From: JAZDJP01 sp043803805
GTDB lineage: Bacteria; Planctomycetota; JAZDJP01
Assembly (NCBI GenBank): GCA_043803805.1
Contig: JAZDJP010000093.1
Coordinates: 1-25,465, forward strand
Direction of reading: 5' to 3'
DNA length: 25,465 nt
Shown: piece by piece, positions 1-7,608 of the stretch
Layout of the letters: each line of letters opens with the position of its first letter
How positions within the stretch are numbered: position 1 is the stretch's first letter
Made by a program: the position numbers and the translations under genes
The notes under the pieces: model-generated
The model's input: the letters and a program-made list of their open reading frames with translations, nothing else
Databases searched by the model: none
What the model was told of the DNA's origin: nothing

Positions 1-1152
1 CGATTGTTTCGAGGGGGGGGTATTCCCAGGGGCTCCCTCAAATTGTTCGCCGCCCCCGGCGCCCTGCCTGCGTGTGAGTTCCACAGGGTTTCCATCCTCG
101 CGGGAAAGGAGGATTTCCGTTTCCGCCGGTTCATATCGCAATGCCCGTTGGCTCACATTCACCGCCTTCACGCGTCCCGTCCAGGATTTGCCCTCGAGGA
201 TTTCTTTCTGGTCCATCTCGAGAACCAGTCGGATGCCGTTCACGGGTTTGCCGTCTTCCACGGGGACGGTTTTTTCACCCGGCTTCCCGGCTACCGCCGC
301 GCCCGGCGGTTTCTCCGTCCGTCCCGCCTGGAGGGCGGCGAATCCGCCGCCGCCAACGGCCAACACCGCACCCGTCACCACCGCCGCGATTTTCATCTGG
401 ATCCAGAACATGGCGTTCAATCCTCCTTCCGCGAGGGCCAGGGCCTTGGTCCCGGCCGCGATGCCCGCCCCGCCGCCCGCGACCACCGCGGACGCGCCGG
501 AAGCGGAAATAATGGAAGGAAGAAGGGTGGGGGGGACGGCCGCCTGGCTCTCGCTCTCGAGCGCCGCCGCGATGATCCCCAGCCCGAGGACCACCCCGCG
601 CCGGGCGAGGCGTTCCCGAAGGCGTTCGAGTCCCCGGCTGGCTCGTTGTTTGAGTGTCCCGACGGGACATCCGGCGATCCGGGCGGCCTCCTCCTGGTTT
701 TTCCCTTCGAGATACCGCAGGAGCACCGCCTGGCGCTGGCCGGCCGGGAGTGCGGCAAGTCCTTCGTCCACGTGGGCCAGCACCGCCGCGCGATCCGCCT
801 CCGGGAGTTCCGCCGCCGTGTCCTGTCGCATGGCCGCCACCTCCTCCCGCCGGGCCCGGCGGGCATTTTCGCGAAGGGCCTGGAGCGACACCGTCCGGGC
901 GACACCGTAGAGCCACGGTCCGAGATCCCCTTCCCGCCGGAGTTTTTTTGCCTTCCGGAGAAGAATGAGGAACACGGCCTGGGCGGCATCCTCGGCGTCG
1001 GCGGCGTTTCCGGTCATCCGGAAACAGGTCCGGAACACGAGCGCTCCGTGCCGTCGGACGAGCGTCTCGTAGGCCGCCGCATCCCCGCCGGCAAACGCCC
1101 CGAGGAGTTCCCCGTCCGTCCGCGGATCGCCGGGCTGGGTCGTCAGTTCCAC
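1..1152 (-). CDS. ECF-type sigma-70 factor fused to a membrane segment and C-terminal domain (partial)
   Basis: This gene begins at GTG 1152, preceded by AAGGAG six bases upstream, and runs off the left edge with no stop in about 384 codons. Residues about 15-85 look like sigma region 2 (motif DAEDAAQAVFL), and residues about 120-175 look like sigma region 4 (RYLEGKNQEEAARIAGCPVG, a helix-turn-helix). A Gly/Ala/Ser-rich linker follows, then a hydrophobic segment at about residues 247-275 preceded by a charged amphipathic stretch. The remainder looks beta-rich, as in Ig-like domains, and is probably extracytoplasmic. ECF factors normally end after region 4 at about 180-200 residues. Longer membrane-linked forms are well known in Planctomycetota and relatives, where the fused part may replace a separate anti-sigma factor. 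The sigma assignment is firm. The topology and role of the C-terminal half are inferred. Confidence 0.85.
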   Translation of the reverse strand, partial: MELTTQPGDPRTDGELLGAFAGGDAAAYETLVRRHGALVFRTCFRMTGNAADAEDAAQAVFLILLRKAKKLRREGDLGPWLYGVARTVSLQALRENARRARREEVAAMRQDTAAELPEADRAAVLAHVDEGLAALPAGQRQAVLLRYLEGKNQEEAARIAGCPVGTLKQRASRGLERLRERLARRGVVLGLGIIAAALESESQAAVPPTLLPSIISASGASAVVAGGGAGIAAGTKALALAEGGLNAMFWIQMKIAAVVTGAVLAVGGGGFAALQAGRTEKPPGAAVAGKPGEKTVPVEDGKPVNGIRLVLEMDQKEILEGKSWTGRVKAVNVSQRALRYEPAETEILLSREDGNPVELTRRQGAGGGEQFEGAPGNTPPSKQS

Positions 1153-1218
1153 CGCGTTCTCCTTCCGGAATGTACCTGTCGCGGAAGCGGATTTCGTTCC
1201 CGAAAAACCGAATAAAAT

Positions 1219-1701
1219 TTACGAAGATTCCACCCGTTTGCCCCGGCGGCGTTTCCCGTATGCCCCCGGTTTCTCGCGGATTTCGATAGGGGGATCCCGG
1301 CGGCGGATGAAATCGGCGGGGGATTGGGCCATGCCGGGGAACTTGGACAGGAGTTCAGCGTCCGTCGTGACAAGTGGAACTCCTTGTTCTCGGGCCAGCG
1401 CGACGAACTCGGCGTCATACGCGGAGATGTGATGTTCCCCGGCGATTTGGAGAACGGTTTCGGCCTGGGGGGAGAATTCCCCGTGGGCGAGAATTTCCGT
1501 GGCCTCCTCCCAGAGCCGGATAAGGTGGGAGTGTGGAATCCGGCTTCTTCTTCCGTGCAGAACCAGGATGTTTTTAAACTCATAACGCCACAGGAGCGGG
1601 GCCAGCCAATGGGGATCCCGGGCGCGCACGGCGCGGGACTCCGCGGTTTTTTCTCCTTCGATGAGATAGTAGGCGATGAGGTTGGTGTCGGCGACAATCA
1701 C
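1219..1701 (-). CDS. vapC: PIN-domain ribonuclease toxin (VapC family)
   Basis: This is a 160-residue PIN-domain protein. The acidic residues expected to bind metal are visible: D5 in VADTN, E41 in RYEFK, D96 in SAYDAEF and D114 in TTDAEL. VapC toxins are Mg-dependent RNases that cleave tRNA or rRNA and are blocked by the partner antitoxin. The start overlaps the antitoxin stop by 4 bp (ATGA), which implies translational coupling. After the PIN core there is an extra basic tail of about 30 residues rich in Arg and Lys, which could aid RNA binding; that is inference. All four acidic residues are present, so the gene looks intact. Confidence 0.88.
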   Translation of the reverse strand: MIVADTNLIAYYLIEGEKTAESRAVRARDPHWLAPLLWRYEFKNILVLHGRRSRIPHSHLIRLWEEATEILAHGEFSPQAETVLQIAGEHHISAYDAEFVALAREQGVPLVTTDAELLSKFPGMAQSPADFIRRRDPPIEIREKPGAYGKRRRGKRVESS

Positions 1702-1922
1702 GGGCGGCCCGTCCGCCGGGCTTCCCGGATGAGGTCGTCCGTCAACGGGAATTTGCCGACGTAGGGTTTGATGTCGGGCAGGGGCGGAGGCATTCGCCGG
1801 TTCAGCCCCTGCTCCAGGATCGCCAGGGCTTCCCCGGTCATGGAACGGTGGTGGCGTACCGCCTCTTCCTTCAGTTTGGCGTGGAGTTCGGCGGGGAAGT
1901 TTTTAAGCAGGAGTCCGGGCAT
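1698..1922 (-). CDS. vapB: Arc-type ribbon-helix-helix antitoxin (VapB/FitA-like)
   Basis: This 74-residue protein begins MPGLLLKNFP and continues with AELHAKLKEEAVRHHRSMTG, the beta-strand plus two helices typical of FitA/VapB ribbon-helix-helix antitoxins (residues about 1-45). The C-terminal part (residues 46-74), rich in Pro and charged residues, should wrap around the toxin. It is the first gene of the pair and overlaps vapC by 4 bp. The upstream region holds a promoter with an inverted repeat directly downstream of the -10 box, as expected if the VapBC complex represses its own transcription. Family and pairing are clear. The exact subfamily name is less certain. Confidence 0.85.
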   Translation of the reverse strand: MPGLLLKNFPAELHAKLKEEAVRHHRSMTGEALAILEQGLNRRMPPPLPDIKPYVGKFPLTDDLIREARRTGRP

Positions 1923-1929
1923 GGGAATA

Positions 1930-1946
1930 GCTACCTTTCTGGTAGC
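1930..1946. promoter_or_regulatory. Inverted repeat, probable VapBC operator
   Basis: GCTACC (1930-1935) and GGTAGC (1941-1946) form a perfect 6-bp inverted repeat with a 5-base spacer. A third half-site, TACTACC, lies at 1951-1957. The repeat sits between the -10 box and the vapB start, where a bound ribbon-helix-helix complex would block transcription. The operator role is inferred from position. Confidence 0.6.
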
Positions 1947-1974
1947 ATAATACTACCCCTGAGTGAAATTTCAA
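1947..1974 (-). promoter_or_regulatory. Promoter of vapBC
   Basis: On the minus strand, TTGAAA (1974-1969) and TATTAT (1952-1947) are separated by 16 bases, a good match to a housekeeping sigma-70 promoter. The -10 box touches the inverted repeat at 1930-1946, and the vapB start is 25 bases downstream. Confidence 0.6.
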
Positions 1975-2007
1975 GGCATGATTCCCCGCCGAATTGAGAG
2001 GGGAAAA

Positions 2008-3354
2008 TCATCGGACCTCGATCTCCCCGCCCAGCAACCCATACGGCCGACGGAAGACGCGGATGGCGAGGGAGCGGCCCTTCCGGACGGATTCCAAAAC
2101 GGTTTGGAGATCCTTCAGGGATTCGATCCGGGTGCGCCCGATCTGGAGGAGGCAGTCTCCCCGGCGGATGCCGATCCGGGCGGCGGGGCCGTCGGGTGCG
2201 ACGTTCGTGACAAGAAGTCCTTTTTCCACGGGCAGGTCCAGTTTCCCGGCGAGGTCCGCCGTGATCTCTTGAACGGATATCCCCAGGCGTTCGTCGGCCA
2301 GGGCGAGTCCCGGCGGGGCGGGGGGCGGGGCGAGTTTGGCCGCCATCGCCCGCGGGGTTCCCTTGCGTTCGATCGTGAGGGCGAACGCCTCACCCGGTTT
2401 TTTCTCGAAGAGGGCCGCGGCGAAATCCAGGAAATCACGCACCGGGCGGCCGTCGGCGGCGAGGACAATATCTTCGGGGGCCAGTCCCGCCTCGGCGGCG
2501 GGGCTCTTCGGTTCGACCGCGGCGATCTCGGCGCGGGGGGCGCCCGGGTCGCGGGGCGCGAGCGTCGCGCCCAGCCAGCACCGTTCCCGGCAGACGTCGG
2601 AAAGGAGTTTCCCGGCCACCTCCATGGCCCGGTCGGCGGGGATGGCGAATCCGATGCCCTGCCCCTCCGGGTTGATGGCGCTGTTGATGCCGATGAGGCG
2701 GCCCTCGATGTCGAGAAGCGCGCCGCCCGAGTTTCCGGGATTGATGGAGGCGTCCGTCTGAAGGAAGTCCTCGTAGAGGACCTTCCCGTCCGCCACGATG
2801 GAACGGTTCTTGGCGCTGATGACGCCAACCGTGACCGTGGATTCGAGGCCGAAGGGGTTGCCGACGGCGATGGCGGTCTCTCCGATCAATAATCCCCGCG
2901 GCGTCCCGAGCGCGATGGCCGCGAGGGGTTTCGCCGGCGACGCCTTGAGGAGGGCGAGGTCGTTCCGGCTGTCGGAGGCGAGGAGCTCCGCCGTGAGCTG
3001 GGTCTTGTCGGCGAACGTCACGGTGATTTTGGACGCCCGGGCGACGACGTGTTCGTTGGTGACGAGAAATCCATCCGGGTGGAGAATGACGCCCGATCCC
3101 AGGCTCTGGGTCTTGAATTCGCGGCCCGGGTGGCGGAACCGGCCGAAGAATTCACGGAAGGGGTCGTCGAAGAAGGGGTTCCAAACGGGGTCGCGTTCCA
3201 TGACGACGATCCGTTCCGTGGAGATGTTCACCACCGCCGGGGATGCCTTTTCCACCGCTTCCACGATGGGGGTGCGATGGGTGGCGGGGGCGGCGGCGAA
3301 CGATGGCATGGCGAAACCCAAAAGAAGGACGGTTATTGCCGTGGCGTTGCGCAT
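2008..3354 (-). CDS. degP: DegP/HtrA-family periplasmic serine protease (Do)
   Basis: This 448-residue protein starts with a signal peptide of about 20 residues ending near MPSFA. The trypsin-like domain carries the catalytic triad H102 (TNEHVV), D132 (SRNDLALLK) and S209 (NPGNSGGAL). Two PDZ domains follow at about residues 255-330 and 350-440. HtrA proteases degrade or refold damaged envelope proteins, and the two-PDZ layout matches DegP/DegQ rather than DegS. A CGGAG sequence lies upstream of the ATG. The region around residues 50-80 is rich in Phe, Arg and Pro, like the flexible LA-loop stretch of DegP. The gene is complete and its neighbours suggest no special substrate. Confidence 0.93.
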   Translation of the reverse strand: MRNATAITVLLLGFAMPSFAAAPATHRTPIVEAVEKASPAVVNISTERIVVMERDPVWNPFFDDPFREFFGRFRHPGREFKTQSLGSGVILHPDGFLVTNEHVVARASKITVTFADKTQLTAELLASDSRNDLALLKASPAKPLAAIALGTPRGLLIGETAIAVGNPFGLESTVTVGVISAKNRSIVADGKVLYEDFLQTDASINPGNSGGALLDIEGRLIGINSAINPEGQGIGFAIPADRAMEVAGKLLSDVCRERCWLGATLAPRDPGAPRAEIAAVEPKSPAAEAGLAPEDIVLAADGRPVRDFLDFAAALFEKKPGEAFALTIERKGTPRAMAAKLAPPPAPPGLALADERLGISVQEITADLAGKLDLPVEKGLLVTNVAPDGPAARIGIRRGDCLLQIGRTRIESLKDLQTVLESVRKGRSLAIRVFRRPYGLLGGEIEVR

Positions 3355-3389
3355 GGGGCGGACTCCGAAACAAGGGGGAACATCCCCTG

Positions 3390-3416
3390 ATTATGCCGTC
3401 TTCCCACGGGGGGCAA
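3390..3416 (-). promoter_or_regulatory. Possible degP promoter
   Basis: On the minus strand, TTGCCC (3416-3411) and CATAAT (3395-3390) are separated by 15 bases, about 35 bases upstream of the degP start. The spacing is shorter than ideal, so this is a weak call. Confidence 0.35.
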
Positions 3417-3437
3417 GAGGGAATTTCCATAATTTTA

Positions 3438-3465
3438 TTGCCAGGGCGCGTCAGGGCGCTATACT
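3438..3465 (+). promoter_or_regulatory. Promoter of the rpsO-pnp unit
   Basis: TTGCCA (3438-3443) and TATACT (3460-3465) are separated by 16 bases. This would start transcription near 3472 and give a leader of about 210 bases before rpsO. A second TTGACA at 3639-3644 has no convincing -10 box. Confidence 0.5.
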
Positions 3466-3681
3466 GGCGGCAACTAAACTAAAGCCGATAGAAAAAGGCA
3501 GTCGAAGTGCCGGAAGCGTTGGAACAGGTTGATCGGGCAGGACGACAGGTTGTCGGTGGGCCGGTAACGCCCCTCCTTCCCCGCTTTCCCATGTCAGTCC
3601 ATCCCCAACCCGCCATGCCGGCTCCGCGCGACGACCGGTTGACATTGTACCAGGACACTTTTTTCCAAGGAGAGGATTTCC
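3466..3681 (+). promoter_or_regulatory. Long, probably folded 5' leader of rpsO
   Basis: No gene is seen in this 216-base stretch. It contains several short self-complementary pieces: GACA/TGTC near 3542-3552, GGGC/GCCC near 3558-3572 and CCGG/CCGG near 3618-3638. AAGGAG near 3668 serves rpsO. S15 represses its own mRNA through leader structures in several bacterial groups, so a regulatory fold is plausible, but I cannot match it to a known S15-binding motif. Confidence 0.35.
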
Positions 3682-3954
3682 ATGGCCACGGCCGAACTGG
3701 CGAAGAAGACCAAGACCATCGAGGATTACCGCGTCCACCCCACTGACACCGGTTCCCCGGAGGTTCAGGTGGCGCTTCTCACGGAGCGGATCAATCACCT
3801 GACCGAACATCTCAAAACCCATCGCAAGGATCACACCTCCCGTCGGGGGCTTCTCATGATGGTCGGGCGGCGTGCCCGCCTTTTGAAATACCTCCAGTCG
3901 GTCGAGCCCAAGCGCTATGAGCGCACCATCCAGCGGCTCGGCCTGCGCAAGTGA
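3682..3954 (+). CDS. rpsO: 30S ribosomal protein S15
   Basis: This 90-residue protein has the usual S15 length and carries the family signatures HPTDTGSPEVQVALLTERI and the basic stretch HRKDHTSRRGLLMMVGRRA, ending in the typical RLGLRK tail. S15 binds the central domain of 16S rRNA early in small-subunit assembly. AAGGAG lies upstream of the ATG. It is followed 37 bases later by pnp, the conserved bacterial order, and the pair is probably cotranscribed. Confidence 0.97.
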   Translation: MATAELAKKTKTIEDYRVHPTDTGSPEVQVALLTERINHLTEHLKTHRKDHTSRRGLLMMVGRRARLLKYLQSVEPKRYERTIQRLGLRK

Positions 3955-3991
3955 TTCGCACGTCCATCCCATCTGAGGAGATTCGATTACG

Positions 3992-6196
3992 ATGACTGCC
4001 TACAAGGTTGAGAAGGAAATTGGCGGGCGCCGGCTCACCATCGAGTCCGGTCGTCTGGCCCGTCAGGCGCATGGCGCCGTCACCGTTCGCTACGGCGATT
4101 CGGTTGCCCTGGTCGCCGCCGTGAGCGGCCCGCCCCGGCCGGGTATCGATTTTTTTCCGTTGACCGTCGAGTACCGGGAGAAGGTCTATGCCGCCGGAAA
4201 AATCCCGGGCAACGTTTTCCGCCGCGAGGCGCGGCCGACCCTGAAGGAAGTGCTCACCAGCCGCCTCATTGACCGGCCCATCCGCCCGCTCTTCCCGGAC
4301 AATTTTCACGACGAGGTCCAGGTTATGGCGACGGTCCTTTCCTCGGATCTCGAGACGGACACGGACATCATCGGCATCATCGGGGCCTCGGCGGCCCTGG
4401 CCATCTCGCCCATCCCGTTCGAGAAGCCCATCGGGGCCGTCCGGGTGGGGCGGATCGACGGCCAGTTTGTCGTGAATCCGACCTACGCCCAGCGCGAGAC
4501 GAGTGATCTGGATCTCGTCATCGCCGGGACGAAGGAGGCTGTTTTGATGGTGGAGGCGGGCGCGCGGGAACTCACCGAGGATGAGATGATCGGCGCCATC
4601 GAGTTCGGCCACACGATCATTCGCGAGGTCGTCGTGTTGATCGAGGACCTCGTCACCCAGTGCGGGGCGCCCAAGAAGAAGGTCCCGGTGGTCGCGAATC
4701 CGATGGCCCCGGTGATCCGGAAGCAACACGGCGGCGAGATCCGCCGCCTCTCCCAGGGGCCCGAGAAGGGCGAACGGAACCAGGGACTTGTTGATCTGCT
4801 CAAATCCATCTGCGAGGGGCTCGGGAAGGAGGAGGGCGGAGCGGAGAATATCCCGCTCGCCAGGGCCGCCTTCCACGAGATCGAGCGCGAGAGCGTGCGG
4901 AGTCTCATCCTCGAGGGAAAACGCGCCGACGGCCGCGGCGCCAGGGACGTCCGGCCCATTTCCGGCGAGGTCGGAATCCTGCCGCGGACCCACGGATCGG
5001 CCGTGTTCACGCGCGGAGAGACCCAGGCCCTTGTCGTGGCGACGCTCGGAACGACGTTCGACGTCCTCACCATCGGCGTGGACGATCTCCGCGAGAAGGC
5101 GGACACCGCGAAGCGTTTCATTCTTCATTACAATTTTCCGTCGTTCTGCGTGGGCGAGGTGCGCCCCATCCGCGGCCCCGGCCGGCGCGAGATCGGCCAC
5201 GGGGCCCTTGCCGAGCGGTCGCTTGAGGCGGTCGTGCCGTCCGAGGAGAAATTTCCCTACACCGTCCGGGTCGTCTCGGACATCCTCGAGTCGAACGGGT
5301 CATCCTCGATGGCGACGGTGTGCGGCGGAACGCTTTCCCTCATGGACGCCGGCGTCCCCATCCGCCAGCCGGTGGCGGGGGTGGCGATGGGCCTGGTGAA
5401 GGAGGGGGACCGGACGGTCGTCCTCACCGACATCCTCGGGAGCGAGGACCATCACGGGGACATGGATTTCAAGGTGGCCGGAACCCAGTTCGGGATCACG
5501 GGCCTCCAGATGGATATCAAGGTCTCCGGCATCACGACGGAACTCATGCGGGAGGCCCTGGGTCAGGCGCGCGAGGCGCGGCTCCACATCCTGAAGGAGA
5601 TGTTGAAAATCCTGTCGCGGCCCCGGGAGAGCATCTCGACCTACGCGCCGCGGCTCATCCAGATCAAAGTCCCGACCGACAAGATCGGCATGATCATCGG
5701 CCCCGGAGGAAAGAACATCCGCCGGCTTCAGGAGGAGACCGGAACGAAGATTGACATCAATGACGAAGGGGTGGTCTCCATTTCCGGTCTCTCCGACGAA
5801 TCCGTGGCCCGCGCCCGGTCGTATGTCGAGGGCGTCACGGAGGAGGCCGAGGTGGGGAAGGTCTACAAGGGGCGGGTCACCTCCATCAAGGATTTCGGCG
5901 TCTTCGTCGAGATTCTCCCCGGCAAGGAGGGGTTGGTGCACGTCTCGGAACTTGCGGACGGTTACGTCGAGAAGCCCGGGGACGTGGTCCGCGAGGGCGA
6001 GGAGATCGAGGTGAAGTGCCTCGCCGTGGACGACAGCGGCAAGATCAGACTCAGTCGGAAGGCGGTCGGCAAGCCCGATGCCGCCCCCGGCGACGCCTCC
6101 GCGATGCCCCGTCCGTCCCGCCCGCGCGGCGATCGGAACGGGAACCGGGGGGAGGGATCGTCTCATCGTCGGCGGGATCACTTGAGCCAGAGGTAG
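3992..6196 (+). CDS. pnp: Polyribonucleotide nucleotidyltransferase (PNPase)
   Basis: This 734-residue exoribonuclease degrades RNA phosphorolytically from the 3' end and can also add tails. Two RNase PH domains are visible (residues about 10-140 and 315-545) around a helical linker. The catalytic residues D486, D492 and K494 in GSEDHHGDMDFKVAG fall at the same numbers as in the E. coli enzyme. A KH domain has its GPGGKNIRRLQ loop near residue 570, and an S1 domain occupies about residues 618-690. The last 40 residues are a disordered Arg/Gly/Pro-rich tail ending in HRRRDHLSQR. GAGGAG lies 11 bases upstream of the ATG. The gene is complete. Confidence 0.97.
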   Translation: MTAYKVEKEIGGRRLTIESGRLARQAHGAVTVRYGDSVALVAAVSGPPRPGIDFFPLTVEYREKVYAAGKIPGNVFRREARPTLKEVLTSRLIDRPIRPLFPDNFHDEVQVMATVLSSDLETDTDIIGIIGASAALAISPIPFEKPIGAVRVGRIDGQFVVNPTYAQRETSDLDLVIAGTKEAVLMVEAGARELTEDEMIGAIEFGHTIIREVVVLIEDLVTQCGAPKKKVPVVANPMAPVIRKQHGGEIRRLSQGPEKGERNQGLVDLLKSICEGLGKEEGGAENIPLARAAFHEIERESVRSLILEGKRADGRGARDVRPISGEVGILPRTHGSAVFTRGETQALVVATLGTTFDVLTIGVDDLREKADTAKRFILHYNFPSFCVGEVRPIRGPGRREIGHGALAERSLEAVVPSEEKFPYTVRVVSDILESNGSSSMATVCGGTLSLMDAGVPIRQPVAGVAMGLVKEGDRTVVLTDILGSEDHHGDMDFKVAGTQFGITGLQMDIKVSGITTELMREALGQAREARLHILKEMLKILSRPRESISTYAPRLIQIKVPTDKIGMIIGPGGKNIRRLQEETGTKIDINDEGVVSISGLSDESVARARSYVEGVTEEAEVGKVYKGRVTSIKDFGVFVEILPGKEGLVHVSELADGYVEKPGDVVREGEEIEVKCLAVDDSGKIRLSRKAVGKPDAAPGDASAMPRPSRPRGDRNGNRGEGSSHRRRDHLSQR

Positions 6197-6268
6197 GGAT
6201 CGGGATGACATGACTCATCGCGGGTGATCCTCCTGGTCGGGGAAGCCCTGATTCCAGCGCCCGTTTTT

Positions 6269-7600
6269 CTAAGGGAAAACGATTCCGGCCAGACACAGCG
6301 TCGCAAACGCCGCCAGCGCCCCGGTTATCCAGCGCACCCGGCTCGTCACGCGGGCGGCCTGATCCGGGTTTTCAATCACACGGGCGAGGAACGACACGCG
6401 GTCGGCGACGCTTCCGTGCCGAAACGAGGGGGCGGATCGTCCCCGTCCGCCGAAGAGCGCCACCTTCTCGAGCGTGAAAATATACAAACGGGGATCGTCC
6501 GCCGCGAGAAGTCCGTAGACGTCCGCCTGGCGTTCGAGGAGCCGCGACAGATACCGGAAGAACACGCCCCACCAGAGGGCGAGCACGAGGGCGAGTGTCG
6601 TCGTGTCGAGTGTCGCCGAGGCGGTCAACCATGTCGGCAGGTGCCTCCACAGGGTCAGACTGAAGAGGACGTACCCGCCGCCGAAAAGGATATAGAGGGG
6701 GAAGTGGCGGCCGGCGATGTGGCCGATTTCGTGGCCAAACACGGCCAGTATCTCCTCCGGGGCGAGCGTTTCCAGAAGACCGTCGGTCAGGAAGACGTAA
6801 CGGAAACGCCCCGCGAGCCCTGCCACCGCGGCGTTCACCACCCCGCCGCCCGTTCGCCAGAGGAGAATGTCCCGGAAGCGGAAATTGAGGCGCCGGGCAA
6901 ACGACTCGAGCGCCTCGCGCAGGGGGCCGGTCGGGAGAGGTTCGGTCCCGAGGATGTGGCGCATGGCGAGGGGGGCGGCGATGAACATCGCCAACAAAAA
7001 CACACCCGTGACCCCCAGCGAAAACGCCGGGGATGTCCGGAAGGATTCGGGGAGGAACGATCCGGCCAGAGTTGCCAGATCCAATCCGGCTGACAGCGTC
7101 AGCCACGGGAGGAGCACCAGGGCGCCTTGACGCGCTTGGTAGGCGGTGTACGCGGCCAGGCGCCAGCGCGGGGGGGATCGCAGGGATTCCAGGGCGTGGA
7201 CGGTGTACCAGGAACCGGCCATGGCCAGTAGGAACGGCGCGAGCATGGCGACGTCCGTGAGAAATGGAATTTTCCCGCTCCACGGAGTGGCGGCGGCCGC
7301 GACCCCGGGCAGGCGCGCCGTCATCCAGGTCCAGAGGGGCCAGTCGAAGAGGTGGACCGAAATCCCGAACGTGATGACGGGAAGCGCCCGGCAGACGATG
7401 ATGAGCCGGGAAAAGGCGCGGGGCCGGAGACTTCCACGCCCCAGGAGCCATGACAAAGGGCCGCGGAGCAGGCCCGGCGCCGCCGGGAGGAGGGCCAGGA
7501 TCGCCGTGGCGACGGGGGTGTGCCAGGAAAGCGCCACCGGGCCGGGCGGCGCCTCGTAGGCCGCCGCCAGGAGGAGGGCCAGGACGAATGTCAGATACAT
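6269..7600 (-). CDS. Integral-membrane M48-family zinc metalloprotease
   Basis: This 443-residue protein has multiple hydrophobic segments in its N-terminal half and near residues 305-350 and 425-443. The zinc motif is HEIGH at residues 290-294, and the distal ligand region is LERQADVYG with E356 and D360, as in Ste24/HtpX-type M48 proteases. Such enzymes act in membrane-protein quality control. The start lies 8 bases after the pckG stop with no clear Shine-Dalgarno sequence, so it is likely translated from the same transcript. It is longer than HtpX (about 290 residues) and carries more N-terminal membrane segments, nearer to Ste24-like proteins. The substrate is unknown. Confidence 0.85.
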   Translation of the reverse strand: MYLTFVLALLLAAAYEAPPGPVALSWHTPVATAILALLPAAPGLLRGPLSWLLGRGSLRPRAFSRLIIVCRALPVITFGISVHLFDWPLWTWMTARLPGVAAAATPWSGKIPFLTDVAMLAPFLLAMAGSWYTVHALESLRSPPRWRLAAYTAYQARQGALVLLPWLTLSAGLDLATLAGSFLPESFRTSPAFSLGVTGVFLLAMFIAAPLAMRHILGTEPLPTGPLREALESFARRLNFRFRDILLWRTGGGVVNAAVAGLAGRFRYVFLTDGLLETLAPEEILAVFGHEIGHIAGRHFPLYILFGGGYVLFSLTLWRHLPTWLTASATLDTTTLALVLALWWGVFFRYLSRLLERQADVYGLLAADDPRLYIFTLEKVALFGGRGRSAPSFRHGSVADRVSFLARVIENPDQAARVTSRVRWITGALAAFATLCLAGIVFP

Positions 7601-7608
7601 AACGTTGG

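Noticed and set aside
4..1215. Long open frame on the plus strand opposite the sigma factor
   Set aside because: It is the antisense shadow of a high-G+C gene; its product has no domain pattern, while the minus frame has clear sigma regions.
1153..1218. ECF-type self-promoter (GGGAAC at 1201-1196, minus strand) for the sigma gene
   Set aside because: No matching -10 element at proper spacing could be identified.
1979..2004. TTCCCC/GGGGAA hairpin after degP as a terminator
   Set aside because: No T-run follows on the minus strand, so it is not a standard intrinsic terminator.
3854..5200. Long minus-strand frame opposite pnp
   Set aside because: Low-complexity Asp/Arg/His-rich shadow; pnp on the other strand has full domains and catalytic residues.
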